From: Candidatus Poribacteria bacterium
GTDB lineage: Bacteria; Poribacteria; WGA-4E; JAJDTR01
Direction of reading: 5' to 3'
Assembly (NCBI GenBank): GCA_028820655.1
Contig: JAPPIK010000024.1
Coordinates: 1 to 64,000, forward strand
Length of the DNA stretch: 64,000 nucleotides
A program made the translations under genes and the position numbers. Below the pieces are notes generated by a model. It saw only the letters and a program-made list of their open reading frames with translations. It had not been told where the DNA came from and made no database searches. Of this stretch, positions 27,312-36,419 are shown piece by piece (within the stretch, counting starts at the first letter, position 1; each line of letters begins with the position of its first letter).

Positions 27312-28079
27312 TCAATCAATCAGCAGCCCCTCCTCCTTCAGACATCGCCTCATCTCGTCCTGGAGATCCTCGTATGCCGTGCCCCCAAAATAGGCTTTCG
27401 CCTGTTTCATCTGGTGGATTCCGGTTTTGTCCAAATAGCGCATCGAACCCACGTAGACTTCATCGGCGGCGTCTTTGAGCAGGCGGACGAAACGCGTTGG
27501 CTTGCAGTAGAGCAACGGCGCCAACGCTCCCTGCACCATGATACCCGCGTCTCGCAGGCGCCGCATGGTTTTGAGCCGCACTTCAATCCGAGGGGCGTGC
27601 GGCTCGAGTTTGCGCCGCACACGATCATCGTCGGTCGGCACGGAGAACCCGACGCTCAGGCGAGCACCGAATTCCCGCAACAATTCGAGATCATCCAAGA
27701 TAAGCGGACTGCGCGTGTGGATCACGACGTTCTTCGGGTTGCTTTCCAACAGGACTTTCAAGCAGCGCCGCGTCAAGCGGTATTGGCGTTCGATGTACTG
27801 GTAGGGATCGGTGGCGGATCCGATGAAGATCCCGCGTCCCCAAATCTGGGCACGCGCCTTGCCCAGGAGGAAAGGGGCGTTCATCTTTGGCTCAACCCAT
27901 GTCCCCCAAGGCAGGGGTTTATCGCGGATATGGGGATACTTCATGACGTAGCAGTAGCTGCAGCCCATGCCGCAGCCAACGTACGGGTTTAGCGTGTATC
28001 CCGTGACCGGAATGCCGTTGCTGGGCATCAGGACGGAACGCGCCCCGATCTCCTCTATGGTCAGATGTGAGTGTGCCAT
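27312..28079 (-). CDS. SPL-family radical SAM protein
   Basis: 255-residue radical SAM protein of the spore-photoproduct-lyase-like/Rv2578c type. The cluster motif is CGMGCSYCY (CxxxCxxC) after NPYVG, as in this family. Substrates are not known for most members. The ATG coincides with the predicted transcription start of a strong promoter and has no ribosome site, so the mRNA seems leaderless. The C-terminal third is a conserved accessory region (FVRLLKDAADEVYVGSM). Confidence 0.87.
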   Translation of the reverse strand: MAHSHLTIEEIGARSVLMPSNGIPVTGYTLNPYVGCGMGCSYCYVMKYPHIRDKPLPWGTWVEPKMNAPFLLGKARAQIWGRGIFIGSATDPYQYIERQYRLTRRCLKVLLESNPKNVVIHTRSPLILDDLELLREFGARLSVGFSVPTDDDRVRRKLEPHAPRIEVRLKTMRRLRDAGIMVQGALAPLLYCKPTRFVRLLKDAADEVYVGSMRYLDKTGIHQMKQAKAYFGGTAYEDLQDEMRRCLKEEGLLID

Positions 28080-28085
28080 GCCTAA

Positions 28086-28114
28086 ACTATACTATACGTC
28101 TGTATAGTTGTCAA
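28086..28114 (-). promoter_or_regulatory. Promoter of the SPL-family gene, with internal inverted repeat
   Basis: Minus strand TTGACA, 17-base spacer, TATAGT; the start falls at about the A of the ATG. An 8-bp inverted repeat AACTATAC / GTATAGTT (28085-28109) spans the -10 box and the spacer and would suit a repressor. Confidence 0.7.
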
Positions 28115-28151
28115 GGCATAAAATTAGGTGGCCGTGAAGATTAGGTTTTCG

Positions 28152-28205
28152 GTAGGAGCGAGTTGTACTCGCGACAAGAGGTCGCGACCTCGAGATTGCT
28201 CCTAC
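28152..28205. repeat. Large hairpin repeat GTAGGAGC...GCTCCTAC
   Basis: Outer arms GTAGGAGC / GCTCCTAC enclose an inner GAGGTCGCGACCTC palindrome. It shares GTCGCGA and GCTCCTAC with the copies at 4160-4184 and 6973-6998. Confidence 0.6.
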
Positions 28206-28237
28206 GGTGGCAGTATAAGCCGCAAAAAAAATCCGGC

Positions 28238-28621
28238 TCAGACCTGATAAATCTGTATCAGGTTACCGCAGGTGTCATTAAAGATTGCGAGGATCGCAGG
28301 GCCCGACTCGGTCGGCTCCATCGAGAATTCGACTCCCCGCTCTTTCAGCCGCTCGTATTCCTTATGGATATCATCCACGGCAAACGCGGCGGCGGGTATC
28401 CCCTGATCGAAGATCGCCTGTTGGTAGGTCTTGGCGGCGGGGTTTTCGTTGGGTTCGAGCAGCAGTTCGATATCGTCCGGACCCTCGGGGGAGACGACCG
28501 TGAGCCACTTGAACTCCCCTACCGGCATATCCTCTTTCTTTATGAAACCGAGCACATCAACATAGAACTTGAGAGCTTTGTCTTGGTCTTCAACGAAGAC
28601 GCCGGTGAGTTTGATTTTCAT
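28238..28621 (-). CDS. VOC-family (glyoxalase/bleomycin-resistance-like) protein
   Basis: 127-residue vicinal-oxygen-chelate protein with two beta-alpha-beta-beta-beta modules: IKLTGVFVEDQDKALKFYVD at the start and AFAVDDIHKEYERLKERGVEF in the middle, ending FNDTCGNLIQIYQV. Members are glyoxalases, dioxygenases or drug-binding proteins; the ligand here is unknown. Confidence 0.88.
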   Translation of the reverse strand: MKIKLTGVFVEDQDKALKFYVDVLGFIKKEDMPVGEFKWLTVVSPEGPDDIELLLEPNENPAAKTYQQAIFDQGIPAAAFAVDDIHKEYERLKERGVEFSMEPTESGPAILAIFNDTCGNLIQIYQV

Positions 28622-28661
28622 GATTAACCTCCAATTATGCGTTGTGGTGTGGAAGCATTAG

Positions 28662-28698
28662 TGCGTAATACGTAATAACGTAATGCGTAATGCGTAAC
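28662..28698. repeat. GCGTAATAC-type short tandem repeat
   Basis: Second run of the 9-base GCGTAATAC/GCGTAATGC units, between the VOC gene and the ankyrin gene. Confidence 0.65.
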
Positions 28699-28709
28699 AA
28701 TCTAGGCGT

Positions 28710-29828
28710 TTAAGCCTGAGCTCCGGCGGCTTCGAGGAAGGCAATGGCTTTCGCGCGATTCTTCTCTTGCGCCCGTGCCAACGGCGTTCGCCCCAGTTTG
28801 TCCTTCTGGTTAATCTTGGCGCCATGATCGAGCAGCAACTGCAGCATCTTGTCGCTGGCGCCGAAATGCACCGCCACGTGCAAGCAGTTCTCGCCGTCTT
28901 TGCTCTTGATTTTGTTGGGATCCTGCCCCTTCTCAAGCAGCCAGGTTGCGCCCTTGATGCTGCGGCACGACACGGCGCAGCCGAGCGGAGTGTATCCGCC
29001 GTGATGCTCGGTGCCGCGGGTGCCGTCGAGTTTTCCGCCGTACTGTAGTAGCATTTCCAAGGCGTCGAACTGCCCGTCGCAGGCGGCGTGATTGATGGTG
29101 TCGTCGTCGGCGCACCTGCCCCCAGCCTTGAGGAGCATCTCAAAGACCTCCATGTTGTTGCTGTAGATGGCTAGATCGACGCTGCCGGTGACATCGGCGC
29201 CGTGGTCGATTAACGTCCGCGCTATCTGCGCCAGCCTCTTTCTCTTTTCCTCGCTGTCCCGCCCCACATGCGAGCGTACGCAGTAGTTTAGCGCCGTCCA
29301 CCCCTCGTCGTCCGTCCACAGTTTCGTGCCTTCGTGATGAGCCTTCGCCAAGTCGGGATCGTCCTTCAAAATCGCGTTCACGCGCTCGACGTCGCCGAGC
29401 ACTGCGGCGTGGAAGATGTCGTGCCTCTCGGGCGCATTCTTCAGCAGCGCCGGCAGGAATTCGGTGGCATCGCCGGTGGCGCAGAGCGCGATGGCGCTGA
29501 TGAGCCAGTAGCTGCCGGGCATCAGCGGGTCGGCGCCTGCCTCAAGCAGCAGATCCACGACTTGGTGGTGGCCGTCGTGTTTGGGAGCCGTTTTCTTGAA
29601 TTCCACGGTGCGATGCAACGGGCGGTAGTGGTGCGCCGACTTGGATTTGATGTTCGGATCGGCGCCGTTCTCCAGCAGGAGTGCGACGGCGTCGGCTTGT
29701 CCAACGTAGCAGGCGTCCATGATGGGCTGCCAGTGGACGGCTAGGGATTTGTCCTCGTTGATCATGGCACGCATGGTGTCGAGGTCGCCGCGCGCGGCGG
29801 CGGTGGCGAGCGCTTTTTCGGGTTTCAT
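28710..29828 (-). CDS. Ankyrin-repeat protein
   Basis: 372-residue protein made of about eight to nine ankyrin repeats. Repeat units with ALLLENGADPNIKSK, LLLEAGADPLMPG, TLIDHGADVTG and LLLDHGAKINQKDKLGRTPL are visible. No signal peptide or catalytic domain is present, so it is a cytoplasmic protein-protein interaction module. About 45 bases covering its ribosome site and first codons are repeated at 32793-32840 in front of a dehydrogenase fragment. A second ankyrin protein lies at 44 kb. Confidence 0.9.
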   Translation of the reverse strand: MKPEKALATAAARGDLDTMRAMINEDKSLAVHWQPIMDACYVGQADAVALLLENGADPNIKSKSAHHYRPLHRTVEFKKTAPKHDGHHQVVDLLLEAGADPLMPGSYWLISAIALCATGDATEFLPALLKNAPERHDIFHAAVLGDVERVNAILKDDPDLAKAHHEGTKLWTDDEGWTALNYCVRSHVGRDSEEKRKRLAQIARTLIDHGADVTGSVDLAIYSNNMEVFEMLLKAGGRCADDDTINHAACDGQFDALEMLLQYGGKLDGTRGTEHHGGYTPLGCAVSCRSIKGATWLLEKGQDPNKIKSKDGENCLHVAVHFGASDKMLQLLLDHGAKINQKDKLGRTPLARAQEKNRAKAIAFLEAAGAQA

Positions 29829-29992
29829 TGTTGTATTCTCCTAATCTTTGTTCTTTCTTATGGGCGAACATCAGCGGCAAGTTCGTAGGTTTGTAAGGGA
29901 GTATTTCATTGTCTGTTTGCCCGGCCGATTAAGCCATGAGGGAGAAATCGCGACACGATTAGCCATCCTCTGCTCATAGAGAATCCTTATAC

Positions 29993-30526
29993 CTACTTCC
30001 TCCACAGGTCACGGAAGTTGATTCTCTCTTGGACAATCGGGTGCACCGAGATTTCTTTGTAATTCTCAGCAGGTAGCCGCCCCCCAGGCCTTACGCGCTG
30101 CTTGTCAAACCTTCGACTATACCGTTCAGCGACAATAATGTATTTTACAATTGGCTCCCTGAGGTTGGAAGCGAATTGTAATCTACATACAGAATGAAGG
30201 TATTTCAAATACGGCAGCGATCTCCGTAGCTGTTCCATGCCATCGGATTTGTCTTCATACAAAGTTTTTTTCAATTCAACAAATATGGCATAGTCCCTGT
30301 CACTCTTATTGAAAACAAGCAAATAGTCGCAGGTTTTCATCCAGCTACCATTATTCAAGCCGGAGAGAGATCCGATCTGGCGCATGTCTACCGCCGTAAA
30401 TTGTGGAGGTACTCCGGCTACTTGAACTTTCATTACCGATTCTTCGTTTAAAGTAACTCTCTTTTTCGTCTTTGGCGTTACCAGAGTCTTTGCAGCCAAA
30501 ATCTTTCTGAGATGTGTTGCCAACAC
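29993..30526 (-). CDS. Putative PD-(D/E)XK-like nuclease partner of the upstream ATPase
   Basis: 177 residues, start GTG placed 9 bases after GGAGG, which itself lies at the end of the ATPase gene; the two genes are 4 bases apart. The middle reads KTCDYLLVF (Asp67), then YAIFVELKKT (Glu84-x-Lys86), then a helix MEQLRRSLPYLKYL with Q and Y, the order seen in PD-(D/E)XK nucleases. Glu28/29 could be the motif I acid. I recognise no named family. Together with the ATPase it looks like a two-gene defence module. The catalytic assignment rests on motif reading alone. Confidence 0.6.
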   Translation of the reverse strand: MLATHLRKILAAKTLVTPKTKKRVTLNEESVMKVQVAGVPPQFTAVDMRQIGSLSGLNNGSWMKTCDYLLVFNKSDRDYAIFVELKKTLYEDKSDGMEQLRRSLPYLKYLHSVCRLQFASNLREPIVKYIIVAERYSRRFDKQRVRPGGRLPAENYKEISVHPIVQERINFRDLWRK

Positions 30527-30530
30527 CGTT

Positions 30531-31970
30531 TCATGCCTCCGAATCTTCCGACATCCGTGACGCCAAATCGTTAGCAACCCTGTTAATCTCATCGATAGTT
30601 TCATCAAAGACCGGCATGTCAATACCGAATCTGTCTACATCGCACCGTGTAAGGCTATTGTCCTCCGCGACGTATGCGCGGACAGATTCGGAATCGAGGA
30701 AGTCGTCAGGGCTATATTTCAGCTTCTTTATGACGGCCTCCTTATCCTCAAATGGTCTGCTCAACATGACGAGGTTGTTAATCTCCTTGATGAGATAGTC
30801 GCTGTGAGTGGTTATCAGTACCTTCAAGCCAGCCCGCACGCACCGCGCGAGTAATCGCGCGAGGAGTATCTGGTTGGAGGTATCAAGATGACTTTCCGGC
30901 TCATCAATAATCAGCAAGTGGTTCTTCTTTGCGACGTGCTTTAAGAAGAAATAGAGGTCTACCAATTCACGCGCTGAGGAGGAGGCGAGGTGCAATAGTA
31001 TGTTGAATTTGCCTTCCTGCTTTCGTGTCTTTGATATGAATCGGATATCGTCGCTCGAACTCCCGTAGTAGCCATCCATCATGTCCTTAATGTCGTCGAA
31101 CAGCTTGCTCTCAAAAATCTCGCTTTTTCTCTTCTGTAAATCAGAGATGTCCCTTGTGAAATCAATGTTATCTTTAATTGGAAGAGCATAACGGCTTGTA
31201 GTTCTATCAACAAAAAGAAAGGGAGAGATCCTGTCCGTGTTTTTGTTTTCCCCTAGCTTTTGTAACAGGTCGACCAATTGGTTCTTGGTAAAATCTAGCT
31301 CCTTATAAAAGAGAGAAATGCCAAACCGTTCGGCTGACAAGATGAACGGATCGGGAAGTTGATTGTGGAGCAGGAGCAGAAAGTATTGATGGATAATGTT
31401 GAGTCCAAGATCTGGAATGAGTTGTTGATTCTTTACTTTATTCGTACTTACAACGACATTACTACCGTCGTATTCAATTGAAAGGGAATCACTTTCGCCA
31501 ATCTTCTCTTTGACAACATGGGAACCCTCAGAAATGTCCTCGTTGGGTTTCACGTCGAGGTGGGAGCGATGGAAATCGCTCTGGTAAGCGCTAAACACCG
31601 AAGATAAAGCGTCTTCAGAAAAATTACGGGCTAGTTCCTGAATAACTGTTCTTTGCTGTCGACTGAACTGTTTTCTATCCAAAGGGAAACTAACCCGACC
31701 CTCTCGATTCACTTTATCTGTAATCGAATAAATGTCTGGAAAGTCAACGCAATCATTCGTTACGAGAGCAAGTAAAGCGTCCGTGTCAAGCCATCTTTTC
31801 CACATTTTTAGGAATCCGTAGAGCGTGTAGGCGAGATAAGTCTTGCCAGTGTTGTTTCGACCAGCGATGATTGTGAGATCGCCTAGTTCCAGTTCCGCGT
31901 TCTTTACGGGACCAACATTTTTGAATCGAAATGTTGGAGGTTTATGTTTTTGGCAATCGGTCTTGTTCAT
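30531..31970 (-). CDS. AAA/ABC-type ATPase (AAA_15/AAA_21 class), defence-like
   Basis: 479-residue ATPase of the SMC/ABC-like group that includes OLD, PtuA and AriA. Walker A is GRNNTGKT at residues 37-44, a signature-like segment is LHLASSSARELVDLYFF, Walker B is HLLIIDEPESHLD, and the switch His is in LITTHSDYLIKE. No TOPRIM domain follows, so the effector is probably the small nuclease-like protein encoded next. A GAGGA lies 9 bases upstream of the ATG. Similar two-gene designs act against phage (Septu, PARIS); this pair is not one I can name. Confidence 0.85.
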   Translation of the reverse strand: MNKTDCQKHKPPTFRFKNVGPVKNAELELGDLTIIAGRNNTGKTYLAYTLYGFLKMWKRWLDTDALLALVTNDCVDFPDIYSITDKVNREGRVSFPLDRKQFSRQQRTVIQELARNFSEDALSSVFSAYQSDFHRSHLDVKPNEDISEGSHVVKEKIGESDSLSIEYDGSNVVVSTNKVKNQQLIPDLGLNIIHQYFLLLLHNQLPDPFILSAERFGISLFYKELDFTKNQLVDLLQKLGENKNTDRISPFLFVDRTTSRYALPIKDNIDFTRDISDLQKRKSEIFESKLFDDIKDMMDGYYGSSSDDIRFISKTRKQEGKFNILLHLASSSARELVDLYFFLKHVAKKNHLLIIDEPESHLDTSNQILLARLLARCVRAGLKVLITTHSDYLIKEINNLVMLSRPFEDKEAVIKKLKYSPDDFLDSESVRAYVAEDNSLTRCDVDRFGIDMPVFDETIDEINRVANDLASRMSEDSEA

Positions 31971-32297
31971 TTTCGCTTATCCTCACGCAGTAGATTTCAG
32001 ATGGTTGTTGAAATGTACACGATTTTCAAACAGTCAATTGCGCGTAAGGGGCCATATTCTTGGGACATCCATACTAAACGTTGAAGACGAGGATTTTGTT
32101 GCAGTGCGCTTATGCTGTGGTTAATAAGCAACTTTTAAGGACAAATTTCACATTTTGAGGGCTAGATAGAAGAAAGATTCCCGGTTGCTCCTCTGGATTG
32201 GCAAATCCGACAAATTTCAATCACCACGTAGGTTGGGTTGAACTCAGTGAAACCCAACTATTTGACTATTCGCCGAGAGATCACCAGACAAAACAAC
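31971..32297. other. Intergenic with AACCCAAC repeat
   Basis: No gene. It holds the inverted repeat GTTGGGTT / AACCCAAC (32232-32258), a motif shared with 22.7 and 60.8 kb. It ends at the left edge of the 495-bp direct repeat. Confidence 0.5.
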
Positions 32298-32792
32298 CGT
32301 GGGCTCCCAATCCCTCAATCCACGCGGTACAGCGGTTCCAATCCCGCTGCAATCCGATCCACATTCTCAGCCGACGCCTGTGCCCGTCTCCGCGACGTGC
32401 CGTCGGTCGTACCGGAGGTATGGGGCGTCGCAATTACGTTTGGCAAGCTGAATATCGGCGATGTCACATCGGGCGGCTCCCGGCCGAATGCGTCTAACCC
32501 GGCTCCGCCGATCCACCCCTCCACCAATGCCGCCTCCAGCGCGGATTCGTCCACCAACGCACCGCGGGCGACGTTAATAAAGAACGCCGTCGGCTTCATT
32601 AGGCGCAAGCGGCGCGCATCGATGGTGTGCCGCGTCTTATCGTTAAGGTGCAGATGCAGGGACACGACATCGGACTCCGCGAGCACTTTGTCCTATTCCG
32701 CCGGTCTCCCGGCAAATTCCACGCAGAACTCACGACCCTCGTCCGCTCCGACATCGCGGATGTCGATCGCGGAGATTCTCATTCCGAACGGC
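32298..32792 (-). pseudogene. Broken copy of D-2-hydroxyacid dehydrogenase (left direct repeat)
   Basis: This 495-bp block is a direct copy of 36581-37075, the C-terminal half of the intact dehydrogenase, with no length change. The reading frame covers GMRISAIDIRDVGADE to the stop codon, but a TAG interrupts it in the segment matching GKPADLDKVLAES (here GRPAE-stop-DKVLAES). Over the last 122 residues only about nine differ from the intact protein. The N-terminal half (substrate domain and part of the NAD site) is missing. It is followed upstream by a fragment of an ankyrin-gene start. Confidence 0.88.
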
Positions 32793-32840
32793 GGAGGTGG
32801 CTAGCGCTTTTTCAGGTTTCATTGTGGTTTTCTCCTAGAT
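32793..32840 (-). repeat. Copy of the ankyrin-gene 5' end
   Basis: Minus strand carries a ribosome site, an ATG at 32822 and codons for MKPEKALAT, almost as at the start of the ankyrin gene at 29.8 kb (about 45 bases with a handful of changes). It is joined out of frame to the dehydrogenase fragment. Confidence 0.7.
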
Positions 32841-33008
32841 ATTTATCTTTTTAACTATAGAAGGATGAAGTCCATCAAGATCTTAGGTTTGCATTAAGCC
32901 AACTCTTTGCCCAAGATTCTGTGAAAAGCATAATTACAATCATGGAACATTATGCATACCGCACACTGGCTTTAATGACGTTTACACTTTTGATAGATGG
33001 ATGGTATG

Positions 33009-36000
33009 TCAAACGGAGACCGTTAACTCAGTAGCCAACTCACGATAGCGGCAAAAGGCATTAGCAAGTTCCATCTGCCTCGGCGTGCGACATTCAGGCT
33101 CGAACAATTTCGGAGATGCTACCAAAACACACACACAGCGCGCGCGTGATGTCGCGACATTCAGGCGATTGAGGCTGTAAAGGAACTCCATTCCACGCGG
33201 GGCGTCCTCCGGGGCGGAGGTTGCCATCGAATAAATGACAATTGGTGCTTGCTGCCCCTGAAACTTGTCTACGGTTCCAATTTTTGCCTGTGGCAGTCGG
33301 TCCATAAGTTCGGACACTTGAGCGTTGTAGGGGGTAACAATCAACACGTCGTTCTCGGTTACTGGTTTCGTTTTGCCCTCGTGGTTAGTCCACATGGACG
33401 TGCCATCAATCAGAAGTTGGAACAGATACGCTACAATTTGGGCCTCCTCGGATGAGGAGTTCTGGTTTGCTTCGTGGCATACCGGTACCAAGCGTAGTCC
33501 GGTGCCTGACACTAGACTCTGCGATGCGAGGTTCAGTGTTTCCATTCCATCATGTGGCTTGAGTTTGTTCTGGTAGAAAACCTCAGATGTAAACTTGCAA
33601 ACGTCGGGATGAAGGCGCCAGGTTTCCTCCAAGAACAAACCACGGTCCTCATCGATGGTCTGGTGACCACTGAGCAAATGGGCCAGCGCTGAAACGCCGA
33701 TGCCATCGGGATGGGTTCCCGTTGTAGGCTGCTCCAGTTGCTGTGGATCGCCCAAAAGTACTAGGCTGTCTGCGGCCTGGGATACGGCCAACACGTTGGC
33801 CAGTGACATTTGAGACGCCTCATCGACGAAGAGTACATCTACTGTTCCAACAGCTTCTGGCCGACTCCACAGCCAAGCAGTCCCACCTGCAATTTGAGTG
33901 CGATCTGCTAAGGCGGCGAACACTCCGCCATGGTTCTTTGCTAATTTAATTCGACTTTCACCTTCCACAATCCCTTTTTTCTGCGGCAACTGTATTGCCT
34001 CGACTGGAATCTCCTGCTCGTCAGCAGCTACTATCACTGCGTCCAAGAGATTTCGTATGACCCTGTGGCTGTTCGCGGTAATGCCGACCTTCTTGCCACA
34101 ATGAATTAACTTGGTAATCATCCTTGCACCAATGTAAGTTTTTCCCGAACCGGGCGGTCCCTGGATCGGCAACACTGTAGATTTCAATAGAGGTGCGATG
34201 CGGACCGCCGCCTCCAGAGCAGACTCATCGTCGAGGCGGATGGGCTTGCCTCCTAGTCGGGGCGGCTGTTTCATCAATAAATCTCGTGCCGCGCCGTGGC
34301 TACCGGAACTGGCCATACCGTTGTCGGCGAAATACGTGCCGATTCGCAATATGGACTCAACCAATACATCTGTCGGAACTATGTCGTGGGCATACGCCGC
34401 GAGAGGGTGTATGAGGGCTGTATCCTGTCGTTTTTTAATCTGGACGGTCTGTGTTTGGAAGTCAATTGCCTCCAGAGTGCCAAATGGCTCCCCTCCAACA
34501 CTGCGCAAAGGCTCGCCACCCCTGAGTTCGGTTTCTTGGTGGTCGAACTTGTATTTGTGCACCGGGGCCCGATCCGTACCACCTACAGTGTCTACGAAGA
34601 CAAGACCGGCAAGAGCAGCCCGTTCTCCGATTAACTCATGAGCGGGCAATTCAGCAAGTCTGAAATGTTCCCACCAAATGGCCTTGTTTTCCCGACGGTG
34701 CCAGTCCAAGATGTTGGCCAATATCCACCTAGCTTGTTCTTCAATCGTGCGTGATTCAGGGGCGGAAGGAACTTCACCAGCAATTTTCTCGGATAAAACT
34801 TCGACTTTCTCCTGGAATTCGATTACTCCATCCGAGGCTTCCCCAACCCCAAGGACTGGTCTTTCAATGACCTTGCCCTCGTCAATGAGCGTGGCGCGGA
34901 TCCGTTCTAGCCAATCTCGAAGGTGTAGAGTTGAAAGACAATCGTCTCTATTGTATCGCTCGACGGTGTCCCTATGCTCATCACTGATAGCATCTGAGTC
35001 GTCGAGTTCAAGGGCATATTGCACGCTGAAGAGGGAGCGATTTGCCTCGTCCAATGGCACGGAACGCTGGAAGTTATAGAATGTCTCCAAACATTTAATG
35101 GAGTAACTTTCGACGCTGGCTCGAATGCTGTCGCGTACCACTCGATGAAGGTCGACAAATAGACCGGCTCTGAGCATCATATCGACTTCTTCCTCATGGG
35201 TTGCATAGCGTCCCATCAACCGTTTCATTGCTCCTGTTTCGTAGGAGGAAAAATGGTAGATGTGCATGTTGGGATTCTGCTTCCACTGTTCCATCAACCA
35301 GTCAACTAAGCAGACAAAACCGTTCCTTTCTTCCTCTCTAGATAATGCCCAAAAGGATTTGTATTCGTGATTGTTGACACCGCTAGCAGCGACGAGACCT
35401 AACAGATATTCCAAACCGCCATCTCCGACGAAAGGGTTGCTCTCAAAATCCAGAAACACGTCCCCAGTCGACGGAGCAGGTAATAAATTCAATCCGTAGT
35501 CTGGCTCCAGTTCCAACACTTCGAAAACAGGCAGGTTGTTTTTCCGACCTTCCACTTGAATACGCGCCTGTTCACGGCGCCGCTCGTAACTCTGTACGGC
35601 ACCATGCTCAGGAATCCAAGTAAGAGGGAGAGGCTCGACTGCGAAGGCTTCTGTGGTAGAAATACCACGTGCCTCTAGTTCTCGCCTCTGTAGCTTCGAA
35701 ATGCCCGCCACCAAACAGAGATGATCGTCGTCCCTCCAACGCTGGTCGCACTGATGATGCCAACGACAATTGTTGCAGTGTGGATTGGGTTCCGGGTAAG
35801 TACCGGTAAGTATCTCCAGTTCACACGCTCGTTCCAAGCTACTCCGGACTAGCCGGTAATAGGCGGCGTAGTCATTGGTCCGGAACGAATGCGGATGAAA
35901 CCGCGATCCAGGTGTCACAACATGCATCTTCTCTGGGCATTTGCCCTGAACCGCTTTCACTAGATCGGAGTATAGAGACAATTGAAGAACTGCCCCGCCC

Positions 36001-36419
36001 TTTGTCTCACGAGAGAGTTTAGTGTCATAGATTTCGTACGACCAATCGCCCAGTTGACTATGAGCGTCAACTCGCCGCAAGATGTCAGGATGCCCGCACC
36101 AATGACCTTCGGCTAGACCTCCCTGAATGATAACCTCAGCACCGGCTTGCATAGCTGCAACCGTTTGCTCCATTTTCTGCTCTTCGTTGCCGTCGGCAAT
36201 GCTCGTTATCTCCAGGCCTTGCGAATTCAGGTGCCGGATGTACGCCTCTTCGTGTGCAATCCCCCGCTTCACCATCAGGTCTAAATTCGGGTCATAGACA
36301 GATGGAGGTGAGATTAAACCAGACGCCATTTCGGCATTTAAGAACGTCAAATGGTGGCAACTCAGATAATTCACTAGGTCGGTAGCGGTAAGGCGAAGCG
36401 AGTTTTCAAGAGAATACAT
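33009..36419 (-). CDS. TM0106-like RecB-type nuclease fused to UPF1/Dna2-like helicase
   Basis: 1136-residue multidomain protein. Residues about 1-240: RecB-like nuclease with IYDTKLSRETKGGAVLQLSLY and an Fe-S-type Cys ending (PHCNNCRWHHQC), as in TM0106 and Cas4-like proteins. About 300-520: RNase H-like exonuclease with DVFLDFESNP and the later YNRDDCLSTLHLRDWL (DExD pattern). About 720-1136: SF1 helicase with Walker A IQGPPGSGKTYIGA, LFVDEASQMS, LGDPQQLEQPTTG and VDKFQGQQAPIVIYS. Proteins of this architecture are thought to process DNA ends, and some lie in defence islands. It is the only gene between two 495-bp direct repeats. Confidence 0.87.
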   Translation of the reverse strand: MYSLENSLRLTATDLVNYLSCHHLTFLNAEMASGLISPPSVYDPNLDLMVKRGIAHEEAYIRHLNSQGLEITSIADGNEEQKMEQTVAAMQAGAEVIIQGGLAEGHWCGHPDILRRVDAHSQLGDWSYEIYDTKLSRETKGGAVLQLSLYSDLVKAVQGKCPEKMHVVTPGSRFHPHSFRTNDYAAYYRLVRSSLERACELEILTGTYPEPNPHCNNCRWHHQCDQRWRDDDHLCLVAGISKLQRRELEARGISTTEAFAVEPLPLTWIPEHGAVQSYERRREQARIQVEGRKNNLPVFEVLELEPDYGLNLLPAPSTGDVFLDFESNPFVGDGGLEYLLGLVAASGVNNHEYKSFWALSREEERNGFVCLVDWLMEQWKQNPNMHIYHFSSYETGAMKRLMGRYATHEEEVDMMLRAGLFVDLHRVVRDSIRASVESYSIKCLETFYNFQRSVPLDEANRSLFSVQYALELDDSDAISDEHRDTVERYNRDDCLSTLHLRDWLERIRATLIDEGKVIERPVLGVGEASDGVIEFQEKVEVLSEKIAGEVPSAPESRTIEEQARWILANILDWHRRENKAIWWEHFRLAELPAHELIGERAALAGLVFVDTVGGTDRAPVHKYKFDHQETELRGGEPLRSVGGEPFGTLEAIDFQTQTVQIKKRQDTALIHPLAAYAHDIVPTDVLVESILRIGTYFADNGMASSGSHGAARDLLMKQPPRLGGKPIRLDDESALEAAVRIAPLLKSTVLPIQGPPGSGKTYIGARMITKLIHCGKKVGITANSHRVIRNLLDAVIVAADEQEIPVEAIQLPQKKGIVEGESRIKLAKNHGGVFAALADRTQIAGGTAWLWSRPEAVGTVDVLFVDEASQMSLANVLAVSQAADSLVLLGDPQQLEQPTTGTHPDGIGVSALAHLLSGHQTIDEDRGLFLEETWRLHPDVCKFTSEVFYQNKLKPHDGMETLNLASQSLVSGTGLRLVPVCHEANQNSSSEEAQIVAYLFQLLIDGTSMWTNHEGKTKPVTENDVLIVTPYNAQVSELMDRLPQAKIGTVDKFQGQQAPIVIYSMATSAPEDAPRGMEFLYSLNRLNVATSRARCVCVLVASPKLFEPECRTPRQMELANAFCRYRELATELTVSV

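Noticed and set aside
27222-27992. Long open frame (256 codons) on the plus strand opposite the SPL-family gene
   Set aside because: Shadow of the radical SAM gene; composition is not protein-like and the family motifs lie on the other strand.
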